Of a stretch of DNA of 64,000 nt, positions 50,429 through 60,254 are shown one piece after another. A program made the position numbers and the translations under genes. Source of the DNA: UBA952 sp044361535 (GTDB lineage: Bacteria > Bacteroidota > Bacteroidia > Flavobacteriales_D > Crocinitomicaceae); contig JBIKIQ010000006.1 in NCBI GenBank assembly GCA_044361535.1, positions 124,001-188,000 of the forward strand, read 5' to 3'. The notes beneath the pieces are model-generated. The model searched no databases, was not told the origin of the DNA, and was given only the letters and a program-made list of their open reading frames with translations. The stretch's first letter is position 1. Every line of letters begins with the position of its first letter.

Positions 50429-52390
50429 TTATTTTTCTAACGAATATAAAACATCAAAGTTCAAATTAATGCTGTGTTTTTTACTTAATTCTTCAAGCCA
50501 CGTTTTTTCCAAATAGTTTTGGTAATCAGAAGTTACCGGCCCTTTTGCTTCGCTCAATTCTTTATTCATGATTGGTAAGACTTGATTAACAAAAACAACA
50601 TAGTACTTTCCTTCGAATTCATACGGTTTATTTCTACCATCAATAAATGTTTTGCCTTTCAGGTAGGCAGTTTGTTCAGGATCGAATTTATTCATCTTAA
50701 CGCGTAAATTGAGTTCAGATTGTTTATTAACCTTCTCAATGATCTCTTTTGATGTGTTTTTCTTCTTTTTTAACATCTTGTAGGCAATCTCAGCATTTTT
50801 CGCATTGTTACATTCATAAACCGTTGCGTCAAAACGAAGTGGCCATTTGTAATTAGATCTATTTGCTTCAAAATAGTTTTTCAACCCCGTAGTATCTTTA
50901 ATTGCCTTGTTCCAAACTTTATCAGACATTACTTCATAAAGCAAAATACCATCGTGGTATTCTTTTACTAACGCTTTATAGTCGGGATATTTTGTTTCAA
51001 GTTTAGACTCTTCGTATTCTAGAATTGTTGCTTTCACCCAATTTTTAAATACACTTTCAACTACTTTTTTATTGTCTTCCTTCTTTATACCTCGATAGGA
51101 TTTTTCAAAATAAGGAGCAAATTGTTTTTGCGTATAAGATTTACCATCAAGATTAAACACTTCTAAATCTGTTGTAAGTTTATCCGCTTTCCATTTACCC
51201 AGATAAAATGTAGTATCAAGATTAGCAACAAACCAATCTAAACCATTTGCTTTCGGTAATTTATAGTTGTATGCTTTTTTGAGTTTTTCAACAAAAGAAT
51301 CCTGGGTGGTTTTAGCTCGGTCGTCTTTATTTACCTTAGATTGAATTTCTTTTTTCATTTCATTATATGGTCGAACCGGTTTCCACTCGATTCTTTTAAT
51401 GATATGAAATCCAAAATCAGTTTGAACGGGCTCGCTTATATCTCCATCTGCTTTCAAAGCAAAAGCAGCTTCTTCAAATGCTGGAATCATACGCTGGTTT
51501 GTACCAGAGCCAAACATAGGTAATTCACCCCCTTTTTGGTTTGAACTAGGATCATCAGAGTACATTTTAACCAACTCTTCCCATTTTTCTCCCGAAGCCA
51601 GTTTTGCCTTGATTTCTTTTGCTTTCTTCTCAGCATTGGCTTTTTCAGAGTCAGTTGAAGATTTACCAGCAGAAACAAGTAAATGAGCCACTTTGATTGA
51701 CCCTCTAGATGGTCTTTCTCCTGTTGTTTTTAAAATATGATATCCAAAACGGGTTCTAAAAATTTCCGAGGTATTACCTATTGATGTTTTGAATGCTCGT
51801 TCCTCGAAAGGATAAATCATTTGAAAAGCGGTGAAAAAACCTAAATCGCCCCCATTATTTACCACAGAAGGATCTTCAGACCCATTTTTAGATTTAGCTA
51901 CCGTTTCAAAATCTTCTCCTTTTTCAAGTCGTTTTCTAATCTCATTTATTTTGTTCCATGCAATTAGTGTGTCTTGAGGTTTTGCATTCTGATCAACACG
52001 AATTAAAATATGAGAAGCTCTAATTTCGTTGGCTATTCGATTATATGCTTCTCGAACCAAAGCCTCGTTTTGTGCTGAGTCAATTAAATAAGGATTTGCT
52101 AATTGTTTTTTGTAACCGTCAAGCTCTTTTTTCAATTTAGGAATTGTGTCGTAGCCCAACGCTTCTGCTTCTGCCACTTTTAATTTAAACTTCTTGAATA
52201 ATTCAAGGTATTCATCAATTGAAGCTTTATCAAACTTAGGGTCGTTGTTGTTTTTCAAATAGATTTGTAAAAACTCACTTTTCGTAACGCCTTTCCCATT
52301 GATTTCCATCACAATAGGATCGTTGTTTTTTTGTGAAAAAGCACTGAATGAAACAAAAAACAAACTTAAATAAAACAGACTTTTTTTCAT
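50429..52390 (-). CDS. Periplasmic peptidylprolyl isomerase with two parvulin domains
   Basis: 653 aa from the ATG at 52390 (MKKSLFYLSLFFVSFSAFSQ is a clear signal peptide; a TTG seven codons upstream is unlikely). The first PpiC domain has ASHILIRV...GEDFETVAKSKNGSEDPSV, the second has AHLLVSAG...YSDDPSSNQKGG. The C-terminal part (about 380-650) is helical with no further parvulin domain. Role: folding of secreted or outer-membrane proteins. It lies 21 bp after guaB and 1 bp before the SurA-like gene. Confidence 0.88.
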   Translation of the reverse strand: MKKSLFYLSLFFVSFSAFSQKNNDPIVMEINGKGVTKSEFLQIYLKNNNDPKFDKASIDEYLELFKKFKLKVAEAEALGYDTIPKLKKELDGYKKQLANPYLIDSAQNEALVREAYNRIANEIRASHILIRVDQNAKPQDTLIAWNKINEIRKRLEKGEDFETVAKSKNGSEDPSVVNNGGDLGFFTAFQMIYPFEERAFKTSIGNTSEIFRTRFGYHILKTTGERPSRGSIKVAHLLVSAGKSSTDSEKANAEKKAKEIKAKLASGEKWEELVKMYSDDPSSNQKGGELPMFGSGTNQRMIPAFEEAAFALKADGDISEPVQTDFGFHIIKRIEWKPVRPYNEMKKEIQSKVNKDDRAKTTQDSFVEKLKKAYNYKLPKANGLDWFVANLDTTFYLGKWKADKLTTDLEVFNLDGKSYTQKQFAPYFEKSYRGIKKEDNKKVVESVFKNWVKATILEYEESKLETKYPDYKALVKEYHDGILLYEVMSDKVWNKAIKDTTGLKNYFEANRSNYKWPLRFDATVYECNNAKNAEIAYKMLKKKKNTSKEIIEKVNKQSELNLRVKMNKFDPEQTAYLKGKTFIDGRNKPYEFEGKYYVVFVNQVLPIMNKELSEAKGPVTSDYQNYLEKTWLEELSKKHSINLNFDVLYSLEK

Positions 52391-52411
52391 GGTTTTCTTG
52401 TTAAAATGCAA

Positions 52412-53884
52412 TTATTTTATACTGTAATTAGGCGCTTCTCTTGTAATTGTAACATGATGAGGGTGAGACTCTTTAACCCCGGCAGAAGTAATTCTAACAA
52501 ATTTAGATCCTTTCAGCTTTTGAATGTTTGCAGCACCACAATACCCCATACCTGCTCTCAGCCCTCCAATAATTTGGAACATTACTTCTATTAAATTTCC
52601 TTTGTATGGAACACGTCCTGAAATTCCTTCAGGAACTAGTTTTTTAATATCGTCTTCTGCATCCTGGAAATAACGGTCTTTTGATCCTTTTTGCATGGCT
52701 TCAATAGACCCCATTCCTCGGTAGGATTTAAATTTTCGTCCTTCGTAAATAATCGTTTCTCCTGGAGATTCTTCAACGCCTGCGAACATAGAGCCTAACA
52801 TAACTGTGTCAGCCCCTGCGGCAATTGCCTTCACGATATCACCAGTATAACGAATCCCGCCATCTGCAATTACTGGAACACCTGTCCCTTCGATTGCTTT
52901 TGCAACATCGTTTACAGCAGAAAGTTGTGGAACCCCCACCCCGGCTATGATTCGGGTGGTACATATCGAACCAGGACCAATCCCAACTTTCACTGCGTCT
53001 GCTCCGGCTTCTACCAAATATTTAGCCGCTTCACCCGTTGCAATATTGCCCACAACAACCTCTAGCTTTGGATATGCTTTTTTAACTTCTTTCAATTGAT
53101 CAACAACACCTTTTGTATGACCGTGTGCTGTATCAATTACAATTGCGTCCACACCAGCTTCCACAAGTGCTTTAACGCGTTCCATTGTGTCGTGAGTAAC
53201 TCCAACAGCAGCGGCAACTCGCAATCTACCCAAATGATCTTTGCACGAATACGGATGTTCTTTAACTTTGATGATGTCTCTGTAGGTAATCAAGCCGATT
53301 AGTCGATTTTTATCGTCTACAACAGGCAGTTTTTCAATTTTATTTTCTTGCAAAATCCCTTCAGCTGTTTGTAAATCAGTACCATCAACAGTTGTGATAA
53401 TGTTATTAGCCGTCATGATTTCATTTACTGGTCTGTCAAGATTTTTTTCAAAACGCAAGTCTCGGTTCGTAAGTATTCCTTTAAGGGTTTTGTTTTCATC
53501 AATAACTGGAATACCACCAATGCCGTATTCTCTCATTACTTCAAGAGCATCTTTTACCAAAGCATCTTCGGCAAGGGTAATTGGATCTATAATCATTCCA
53601 CTTTCAGAACGCTTCACTTTTCGAACATGTGTAGCTTGTAATTCAATACTCATGTTTTTGTGTATCACACCAATTCCTCCTTGTTGTGCAATAGCAATAG
53701 CAAGTTTGGCATCCGTTACCGTATCCATGGCGGCAGAAATAATGGGTGTGTTAACCTGAATGTTTCTCGTGAAGAAACTTTTTAATTGAACATCTCTGGG
53801 TAGCACTTCAGAATACGAGGGAACCAACAAAACATCATCGTAGGTTAACCCTTCTGTAACTTGTGCTAAATTTTGTAAAGACAT
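52412..53884 (-). CDS. guaB: Inosine-5'-monophosphate dehydrogenase
   Basis: 490 aa from the ATG at 53884, the family's usual length; a frame extension upstream to a TTG lies inside the promoter and is excluded. LTYDDVLLVPSYSEVLPRD opening, tandem CBS domains (about 95-210), catalytic Cys in GPGSICTTR, and the MGSIEAM and C-terminal AGMGYCGA motifs. Makes XMP from IMP in GMP synthesis. It is promoter-proximal in the operon with two PPIases, MoxR and TerC. Confidence 0.96.
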   Translation of the reverse strand: MSLQNLAQVTEGLTYDDVLLVPSYSEVLPRDVQLKSFFTRNIQVNTPIISAAMDTVTDAKLAIAIAQQGGIGVIHKNMSIELQATHVRKVKRSESGMIIDPITLAEDALVKDALEVMREYGIGGIPVIDENKTLKGILTNRDLRFEKNLDRPVNEIMTANNIITTVDGTDLQTAEGILQENKIEKLPVVDDKNRLIGLITYRDIIKVKEHPYSCKDHLGRLRVAAAVGVTHDTMERVKALVEAGVDAIVIDTAHGHTKGVVDQLKEVKKAYPKLEVVVGNIATGEAAKYLVEAGADAVKVGIGPGSICTTRIIAGVGVPQLSAVNDVAKAIEGTGVPVIADGGIRYTGDIVKAIAAGADTVMLGSMFAGVEESPGETIIYEGRKFKSYRGMGSIEAMQKGSKDRYFQDAEDDIKKLVPEGISGRVPYKGNLIEVMFQIIGGLRAGMGYCGAANIQKLKGSKFVRITSAGVKESHPHHVTITREAPNYSIK

Positions 53885-53911
53885 TTGGATCTGCTTTAAA
53901 ATAAGTTCATG

Positions 53912-53919
53912 CAAAGGTA
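53912..53919 (-). promoter_or_regulatory. guaB: TAnnTTTG -7 box for guaB
   Basis: On the minus strand TACCTTTG ends 27 bp before the ATG at 53884, giving a short leader and fixing the ATG as the start. It drives the guaB-PPIase-moxR-terC operon if no internal promoter exists. Confidence 0.55.
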
Positions 53920-54001
53920 CAAAATCCAATCAATTTTATAAAATGTAAAGATTTGAAATGTTAAGCCTCATTTTTCTGTCTTTTGGTATCGAAATACTAA
54001 T

Positions 54002-54009
54002 TAGATTTG
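54002..54009 (+). promoter_or_regulatory. TAnnTTTG -7 box for rpiB, with upstream TTTG
   Basis: TAGATTTG ends 12 bp before the ATG at 54022. TTTG at 53982-53985 lies 16 bp upstream and may be the -33 element, a slightly short spacing. Confidence 0.55.
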
Positions 54010-54021
54010 CAAAAAAAAAGA

Positions 54022-54459
54022 ATGAAAAAAATTATTCCAATTGGCAGCGACCATGCTGGATATGAGCTTAAAAAACAGGTGATTAACTGGCTAACTGACA
54101 ATGGCTTTGAGGCACATGACAAAGGATGTTTTTCTTCTGAAAGTGTTGACTATCCCGATTTTGGTCATGCTGTGGCTAATGAAGTAGAAGCGGGGGCGGC
54201 TGATTTAGGAATTGTAATCTGTGGCAGCGGAAACGGCATCAACATGTCGGTAAATAAACATCAGACAATTAGAGGTGCTTTGTGCTGGGAGGTTGAAATT
54301 GCTGCGTTAGCACGTCAACACAACAATGCAAATATTCTGGCACTTCCTGCTCGTTTTATTTCAGAGGAAAAGGCGATTGAAATTATTTCTACCTTTTTAA
54401 ATACTGAATTTGAAGGAGGAAGACACCAAAATAGAATTGAAAAAATTACGGCTGTATAG
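54022..54459 (+). CDS. rpiB: Ribose-5-phosphate isomerase B (RpiB/LacAB family)
   Basis: 145 aa from the ATG at 54022. Opening IPIGSDHAGYELKK, then the active-site Cys in ICGSGNGINMSVNKH and the RGALCW region with His and Arg residues at the expected places. Interconverts ribose-5-phosphate and ribulose-5-phosphate in the pentose phosphate pathway. A TTG five codons upstream overlaps the -7 box, so the ATG is the start. Confidence 0.92.
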   Translation: MKKIIPIGSDHAGYELKKQVINWLTDNGFEAHDKGCFSSESVDYPDFGHAVANEVEAGAADLGIVICGSGNGINMSVNKHQTIRGALCWEVEIAALARQHNNANILALPARFISEEKAIEIISTFLNTEFEGGRHQNRIEKITAV

Positions 54460-54498
54460 TTGAATTTTCTTTTGAACGCAAATAAAATGTTGGAGTAG

Positions 54499-55491
54499 AT
54501 GAAAATACTCGTTGTTCGTTTTAGTTCGATAGGGGATATTGTTTTAACATCGTCTGTAGTTCGTTGTATTAAACAGCAGCTTCAAAACTCCCAAATTCAT
54601 TTTCTTACAAAAGACCATTTTAAAACCCTGTATGAGGCTAATCCTTACGTTAATAAAATATATGGATTAAGTGATAATTGGGATTCTTTGTTGAAAGAAT
54701 TGAAAGCGGAAAATTATGATTATGTAATTGATTTGCATAATAATTTACGTACAAAACGACTAAAAACCAGTTTGAATAAACCAAGTTATTCATTTCCAAA
54801 AAGAAATATTAAAAAGTATCTTTTTACCAAGTTTAAATGGAATTTACTCTCTGAAAATGAACATGTTGTAAATCGTTACTTCAAAGCCGTAGAAAAAATA
54901 GGTGTGCGGAATGATCATTTACCCAATGACTTTTTTATTGCCCCTAAAAATCAACTGGATTTGAGCAATGAAGTTATTGTTCCAGGTACTTATTTAGCAA
55001 TCGCTGTTGGCGCTCAATTTGCCACTAAAAAACTTCCCGCAGAGAAGTTGCTGGCTATTTGCAACAACCTTTCATTTCCCATTGTGTTATTGGGCGACAA
55101 AAAGGATGCTATTCAAGCAGATGAAATCATTTCTAAGTCATCCAATGATAAAATTGTTTCGTATTGTGGTAGATTAAATATTCAACAATCGGCATCTATC
55201 CTTAAACAGGCGAAGGCTGTTCTTACTCACGATACCGGTTTGATGCATATCGCTGCTTGTTTTGATGTTCCCATTGTAGCTGTGTGGGGAAATACAACGC
55301 CGATTTTTGGAATGTCAGCCTATACACCAACAAGAAATGAGCAAACCGTTAATTTTGAAGTGCCCGAACTTTCGTGTCGTCCTTGTTCTAAAATTGGTTT
55401 TTCTACCTGTCCAAAGAAACACTTTAAGTGCATGGAATTACAAGACGTCAAAAAAATTGTTGAAGCAATTTCAGTGCGAATGCACGTGTAA
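54499..55491 (+). CDS. Family 9 glycosyltransferase (heptosyltransferase-like)
   Basis: 330 aa. Opening RFSSIGDIVLTSSVVR is typical of GT9 N-terminal domains, and THDTGLMHIAACFDVPIVAVWG is the conserved donor-site motif. A CRPCSK loop is also seen. Transfers heptose or a related sugar to the LPS core at the inner membrane. It follows rpiB by 39 bp and is convergent to the GT4 gene. Confidence 0.88.
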   Translation: MKILVVRFSSIGDIVLTSSVVRCIKQQLQNSQIHFLTKDHFKTLYEANPYVNKIYGLSDNWDSLLKELKAENYDYVIDLHNNLRTKRLKTSLNKPSYSFPKRNIKKYLFTKFKWNLLSENEHVVNRYFKAVEKIGVRNDHLPNDFFIAPKNQLDLSNEVIVPGTYLAIAVGAQFATKKLPAEKLLAICNNLSFPIVLLGDKKDAIQADEIISKSSNDKIVSYCGRLNIQQSASILKQAKAVLTHDTGLMHIAACFDVPIVAVWGNTTPIFGMSAYTPTRNEQTVNFEVPELSCRPCSKIGFSTCPKKHFKCMELQDVKKIVEAISVRMHV

Positions 55492-55498
55492 TTTGTAG

Positions 55499-56698
55499 TT
55501 AAATCAACTCTTGGTAGAAATCTACCAGTTCTTTCGTGATTTTTTGATTGTCTAAGTGATTCTCTGCAAAACGTCGTGCACCCGTTTGAATTTTCGTCAA
55601 CATTTCAGCATCTTTTAGAAGTTTAACAACTTGACGAGTAAATAAATGCGGTTCGTTTGCTAAGATGATATTTTCACTGGGGGTAACAGGAATTCCTTCA
55701 GCGCCTATGGAGGTTGAAACAATTGCTTTGCCATAGGCTAGTCCTTCCACGATTTTTATTCGCAAGCCACTACCAGACTGCAAAGGAACAATCATGATGT
55801 TAAAATTTGAATAAATTTCTTTCGACTCAGCTACGTTTTCTTTTATATGAATTTGATGGCTTTGCAGTTTTTTGAACGATTCGGGAATATTTCTACCAGC
55901 AATAATAAACGTACATTCGGGAACTTCAGAGAGAATGGTTGCCCAACAATTTTCTAAAAACCAATGAACAGCTTGTTGATTCGGTAGCCAATCCATGGAT
56001 CCAAAGAAAAACAGACTTTTTGGGAGGTGTTTTTCAGAATTTTCAAAGCAATATTCAGCCAATTTTAAGCCAGTCAAGACGGTTCTACAGGTTGCGGCGG
56101 GAACGGCTTTTTTAATCCAATTTTCATCAACAGTTGTAATTGGAACAATAGCATCTACTTGACTAAAAGCAAGAAGCTCTGATTTTTTCAACCTTTTTGT
56201 TTGAATTTTTAAATAGGCTTTTTTCAAGTAGTTTTTCTCTGATTCTATGTGTCTTTCCCAAATAATATGTTCAATATTGTGCGCTCGTAGAATGATTTTA
56301 GCTTGTGAATATTTCCGAATGGTAGCGATGTAGCAGCACATAAATAAGCCTTCCAATTGAACAACCTCAAATGTTGTGTTTTGAAGCTTGTAAATTAATT
56401 CGTTTTCAAATTCTGGGAAATAAAATCGAGATTCAAAATAGGATTTTTTAGAAAACAAATTACCCAACATTCCCAAAAAGCTCGTGTTGGTGTTTTTATA
56501 AACGGCTTTATAGTTCGTGTTTATGCGGAAATCTTTTGGTATTTCATTCGTTGGTTTGAAATGTTTTTTTGTGTTTATTGTCAAAAGATGTAATTCCACC
56601 TGGTTCGCTAAAAGACCATTTGCCATATTGTAAATAGCAATGCTGCTTCCGTCATTTGCGGGATATGGGGCTTTATTACATAGTTGGAGTATTCTCAC
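55499..56698 (-). CDS. Family 4 glycosyltransferase
   Basis: 399 aa, GTG start. The start is set by the family opening MRILQLCNKAPYPANDG; no better ATG is near. The C-terminal domain has PLQSGSGLRIKIVEGLAYGKAIVSTSIGAEGI, the GT4 donor-binding motif with the Glu residue. Likely adds a sugar to LPS or glycan at the cytoplasmic face. Only 11 bp separates it from the stop of the LptF/G-like gene upstream on the same strand. Confidence 0.85.
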   Translation of the reverse strand: MRILQLCNKAPYPANDGSSIAIYNMANGLLANQVELHLLTINTKKHFKPTNEIPKDFRINTNYKAVYKNTNTSFLGMLGNLFSKKSYFESRFYFPEFENELIYKLQNTTFEVVQLEGLFMCCYIATIRKYSQAKIILRAHNIEHIIWERHIESEKNYLKKAYLKIQTKRLKKSELLAFSQVDAIVPITTVDENWIKKAVPAATCRTVLTGLKLAEYCFENSEKHLPKSLFFFGSMDWLPNQQAVHWFLENCWATILSEVPECTFIIAGRNIPESFKKLQSHQIHIKENVAESKEIYSNFNIMIVPLQSGSGLRIKIVEGLAYGKAIVSTSIGAEGIPVTPSENIILANEPHLFTRQVVKLLKDAEMLTKIQTGARRFAENHLDNQKITKELVDFYQELI

Positions 56699-56709
56699 TT
56701 TTTATAAAA

Positions 56710-58167
56710 TCATTTTTTTAAACGGAAACGAACCTTCTTCCAAAAATTAAATTTCTCCGACAAATCAATGTCATACGAGGCGGAATAGGTAAGAAAGACA
56801 GCGATCGGAGTTAAAACCAATCCAGCAAACCACATACCCACAAACGGTGATACTACATCCGTCTTTGCTAAGTTTTCACCAATGGAGATTAACACGAAAT
56901 AAATCATAAAAAGTAATGCCGCGATAACAACAGGAGCACCGAATCCCCCTCTCTTTACGATGGCGCCCAATGGAGCTCCGATAAAGAACAAAACAATTAT
57001 AGCGTATGTTAAGGCGAATTTTCTATGAAACTCAATCCAGTAGCTATCAATGTCTTTATTCATTGCTTTAAAAAATTCTCCTTGATTTTGCAATGCAATT
57101 TTTTTTCTTCTGATCTTGGATTGTGCAATAGATATGGCTTGTTGTTGGTCTTCTAGTGATAGTTTTGAAAAAACAATTGGTTTTGCAGGTGCTTTTGTAT
57201 TATTTATTCCACTGGTGTTTAACGGCAATTCTTTCGGCTTTTTTTCAAGAAAAAAGCCATGTTCATTTTTAATGGATTTGAGGAAAGACTGTAGGATTTG
57301 TTTGCCCCGTAAATTAACGGAGTCAACGGCCTCGGATATTTGAAAAACATTGAGCATTTCGTGTTTATCGGCAAACGTTTTTTCGTCTGACCTACTCAAA
57401 TTAAAACCGGTTAAATCCATTTTATAGGTTGCTTTGCGAAAAGTAGCTCGACGCGAAGGCCTGCTGTTTTTTGCAAAAGGTTGTAGTTGACCATTTTGTT
57501 GAAAAACCGGACTTTCAATCTCTAGTTCCTCCATGATGTATCCGTTTTGAAGTTCAAAAAACAGGTATTTCCCATTAACGGATTTGTATAAATTTCCTTT
57601 TTCGGCCCTAATCGTTTTCAGTTCCTTGGGCTGTGTGTGGTCGTGTATAATAATTCCTTCGAAATAGCTGTCTTTACCTTTATCCACTTTAATGGCATAT
57701 CCTTCAATACCTTTACTATAAACCCCAGGAGTTAATACTGCTGAGATCTTTGTGTTTTGAATGTCAAAAATAAGTGAATGCCACTTCAAGTTAGCAACAG
57801 GAATTACGTAATTAGCAAAATAAAAGGTGAATGCCGTAATTACTAATACAATAACCGTTAGAGGTCTAAGAATTTTAAAAAGCGACATGCCCGCCGATTT
57901 TAGGGCGTTTAATTCATTGTTTTCTGCCATATTCCCTATAGTCATAATCGATGAAAGCAAAATGGCAAGGGGAAGCGCCAACGGGATAATGCTTGCCGAA
58001 ACGTAGAAAAGCAGCTCTAGAATAATGCTAATTTCGATACCCTTACCGATGAGGTCATCAATATAGACCCAAAAGAATTGCATAATAAGCATTACCATTG
58101 AAATAATCAAGGTCACGATGAACGGCCCAATAAAGGAACGAATACTAAATAAATATAGCTTTTTCAA
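56710..58167 (-). CDS. LptF/LptG-family permease
   Basis: 485 aa. Six membrane helices (three N-terminal, three C-terminal) around a large periplasmic jellyroll-like domain, the LptF/LptG layout. The start is a TTG at 58167: the frame is closed upstream without ATG, and the opening MKKLYLFSIRSFIGPFIVT is the family's usual N-terminus. Part of the LPS transport ABC complex (with LptB2 and LptC), moving LPS from the inner membrane. It precedes a GT4 gene on the same strand. Confidence 0.88.
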   Translation of the reverse strand: MKKLYLFSIRSFIGPFIVTLIISMVMLIMQFFWVYIDDLIGKGIEISIILELLFYVSASIIPLALPLAILLSSIMTIGNMAENNELNALKSAGMSLFKILRPLTVIVLVITAFTFYFANYVIPVANLKWHSLIFDIQNTKISAVLTPGVYSKGIEGYAIKVDKGKDSYFEGIIIHDHTQPKELKTIRAEKGNLYKSVNGKYLFFELQNGYIMEELEIESPVFQQNGQLQPFAKNSRPSRRATFRKATYKMDLTGFNLSRSDEKTFADKHEMLNVFQISEAVDSVNLRGKQILQSFLKSIKNEHGFFLEKKPKELPLNTSGINNTKAPAKPIVFSKLSLEDQQQAISIAQSKIRRKKIALQNQGEFFKAMNKDIDSYWIEFHRKFALTYAIIVLFFIGAPLGAIVKRGGFGAPVVIAALLFMIYFVLISIGENLAKTDVVSPFVGMWFAGLVLTPIAVFLTYSASYDIDLSEKFNFWKKVRFRLKK

Positions 58168-58183
58168 GAAAAATTGATGCAGG

Positions 58184-58191
58184 CAAAATTA
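58184..58191 (-). promoter_or_regulatory. TAnnTTTG -7 box before the LptF/G-like gene
   Basis: On the minus strand TAATTTTG ends 16 bp before the TTG start at 58167, supporting that start. Confidence 0.5.
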
Positions 58192-58333
58192 GGTAAATAA
58201 AGATAAAACGTTGCATCTTATGAAAAGTTTGGTACAGTTTTTCCAACAATTTTAAAAGTTATGTGTTTATCGATGTGGTAATTTAAATCGCGTAGAAATT
58301 TCTTGGTTGAACACACCACACAAAAACAAGTAT

Positions 58334-58406
58334 TATTTGTAAAATTCAGGTTTTTATTTGTAAAATATTAGCTTTCAACTAAATAATACAATTTTAGTTT
58401 GTAAAT
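58334..58406. repeat. Helically phased direct repeats before the XRE regulator
   Basis: TATTTGTAAAAT at 58334-58345 and 58355-58366, and the related TAGTTTGTAAAT at 58395-58406. The TTTG cores are 21 and 41 bp apart, about two and four helical turns, so all face the same side of the DNA. They precede the ATG at 58417 and look like operators for the encoded regulator. Confidence 0.55.
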
Positions 58407-58416
58407 TGGTGGAATA

Positions 58417-58785
58417 ATGAAAATAGGTTCAACGGATATAGATACCATTCGTTTGCTTCGAGAGGCGAGAGGCTTATCACAAAAACAAATGGCTGATAAA
58501 TTGGGAATTACCCAACAAGCGTATTCTAATTTGGAAAAAAAACCCGAACGAGCAACGCTTGAACGGTTGCGCCAAATCGCTACGATCCTTCAAGTTGAAT
58601 TAATTACGCTACTTGGCGAAGAAGATACGTACATATTGCAAAGTTTTAATCAGTCTGGAGGGAATGCGGCCACCCAAATGAACATCACGCCTTCTGCCGG
58701 AGAAAGAGATATTTACGAAAAATTAATTACTTCACTTAAGGAAGAAATTGCTTTTCTCAGAGAATTGCAGTTGAGCAAAAAGTAA
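58417..58785 (+). CDS. XRE-family transcriptional regulator
   Basis: 122 aa. N-terminal lambda-type helix-turn-helix (about 10-65: LREARGLSQKQMADKLGITQQAYSNLEKK) and a C-terminal coiled coil (about 90-120) for dimerisation. No enzymatic domain. Likely autoregulated through the phased repeats just upstream. Neighbours are the LptF/G-like gene (divergent) and the second putative-regulator copy (convergent). Confidence 0.85.
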   Translation: MKIGSTDIDTIRLLREARGLSQKQMADKLGITQQAYSNLEKKPERATLERLRQIATILQVELITLLGEEDTYILQSFNQSGGNAATQMNITPSAGERDIYEKLITSLKEEIAFLRELQLSKK

Positions 58786-58813
58786 TTCAAGAAAAGGCTA
58801 AGTCCTAAATCAA

Positions 58814-60058
58814 TTAATATGTTTTTAAGAGGTTAAATACCCACGAATGCCCGGTTGATTTTGTAAATGTGGAAAGATTTCGGATTAATATAGCATACAC
58901 ATTTGATTCTGCATACAAGGCTGATACGGACGACTCTAGAACAATCCGAGCATTGTTTTCGTTGTTGTGCCTGTTTGATTGTAGTTTTAAAGGAGGAAAT
59001 AAATGTAATTTTTCATTTATTGATTTATAGTGGGCATGTACGATAAATTGAATAATCATTTCTGCCATGGAATTCATTTTCGAGTTGTAATAACAATCTA
59101 AAACACGTTCTGAAAAATTTTGTTGGGTCAACACTTTGTTAATTACTCCTGCAAAGGCTAACGACTTAAGGGGTCTGGCAATTAACCAACATAGTTCGTG
59201 GCTGTTGAATTTCTCAGCCCATTTTTCCACTAGTACAACGAATAAATTTAACTGATTATCCGTGAGTTTTCCTTGAGTGTAATTTAATAATAGTTGGGTT
59301 TCTGTTAAGCGAGAAAGTTCGTGAAAATGAAGGGTTTTTTCATCAATTTCTGAGACTAAACGTTCAAATTCTTTCAGTTCAACCGGTATATTTTTGTTGT
59401 GATAAATCGCATTGCTTATCAGGAAGGTATAGTAGAATAAGCGATTATTTGGAGTTTGAACATTTTGGAAATAGAAACGTTGTAAGGCATTTGAAAAATA
59501 GCTGTTTGGGTCATCTTCATCAACGTAACTTTCAAAAAACAAACGTCTGCCATTTTCAGTTGAAATAAGTATTTCCAGCAATTCATTTTTATTGGTAGAG
59601 TTACGAACCAATGAACCGAGCAACTGAATTAATTCTGTTTTGTCATCATGATCCATATTTACTGACATCAGTAAATTTGAAATGTCTTTCTTATTGGTTG
59701 TCTTAATTGCTATTTCTAAAGCTGTAAGCGAAAAAGGCCCAGTGGAAAATAATTCATTTTTTGAGCTTAGTTGTTGTTCAATGTATAAATCTTTGGCATG
59801 AATATATTCTGAAAAAGATGGATACCCTATGTAATTTGCTAAGATGTCGAGCGTCGCGGGATATAATTTTCGATAGGACAAGACGCCAAAAAATCGCGCT
59901 AAGGTATGACCGGATATGATACAGCCTTCTTGTTGAAACGAAACAGCTAATTGATTACATTCATTAAAAGTTCGAGGATAAATACCTGATTTAGCAATTA
60001 TTGCCTCACACATTGCTTTGTAGTACACAGAGCGGTAAAAAATTTCCTTATCCTTCAC
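58814..60058 (-). CDS. Putative regulator with N-terminal HTH-like region, family member 2
   Basis: 414 aa, GTG start (GTGAAGGATAAGG). The region CNQLAVSFQQEG-IISGHTLARFFGV then ATLDILANYIGY parallels member 1 at 21970. The C-terminal third aligns with member 3 at the right edge: CWLIARPLKSLAFAG, then a helix, MIIQFIVHAHY, and GHSWVFNLLK near the end. A helical repeat protein with no catalytic motif. It is divergent from the lipoprotein and repeat-protein pair at 60255-62420. Confidence 0.6.
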   Translation of the reverse strand: MKDKEIFYRSVYYKAMCEAIIAKSGIYPRTFNECNQLAVSFQQEGCIISGHTLARFFGVLSYRKLYPATLDILANYIGYPSFSEYIHAKDLYIEQQLSSKNELFSTGPFSLTALEIAIKTTNKKDISNLLMSVNMDHDDKTELIQLLGSLVRNSTNKNELLEILISTENGRRLFFESYVDEDDPNSYFSNALQRFYFQNVQTPNNRLFYYTFLISNAIYHNKNIPVELKEFERLVSEIDEKTLHFHELSRLTETQLLLNYTQGKLTDNQLNLFVVLVEKWAEKFNSHELCWLIARPLKSLAFAGVINKVLTQQNFSERVLDCYYNSKMNSMAEMIIQFIVHAHYKSINEKLHLFPPLKLQSNRHNNENNARIVLESSVSALYAESNVYAILIRNLSTFTKSTGHSWVFNLLKTY

Positions 60059-60254
60059 GAATCAAAGAAAAGAATTTAAACAGTAGTAAAAGAAAGCGGG
60101 AGAAAACATTTTTAAAAGTTGCAGCAAGTTGCAATTTTATTTATTGTTATTTATATCCAATTTTGATGATACTTAATTTGATGCTTAAGTGGAGATTTTG
60201 AATAAGATCTACAAAACAAATAGTATTAAGAAAATCAATATTTAAATCAAAAAA

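Noticed and set aside
58165..58167. An ATG start for the LptF/G-like gene
   Set aside because: The frame is closed 24 bases upstream with no ATG between; the TTG at 58167 gives the family's normal N-terminus.
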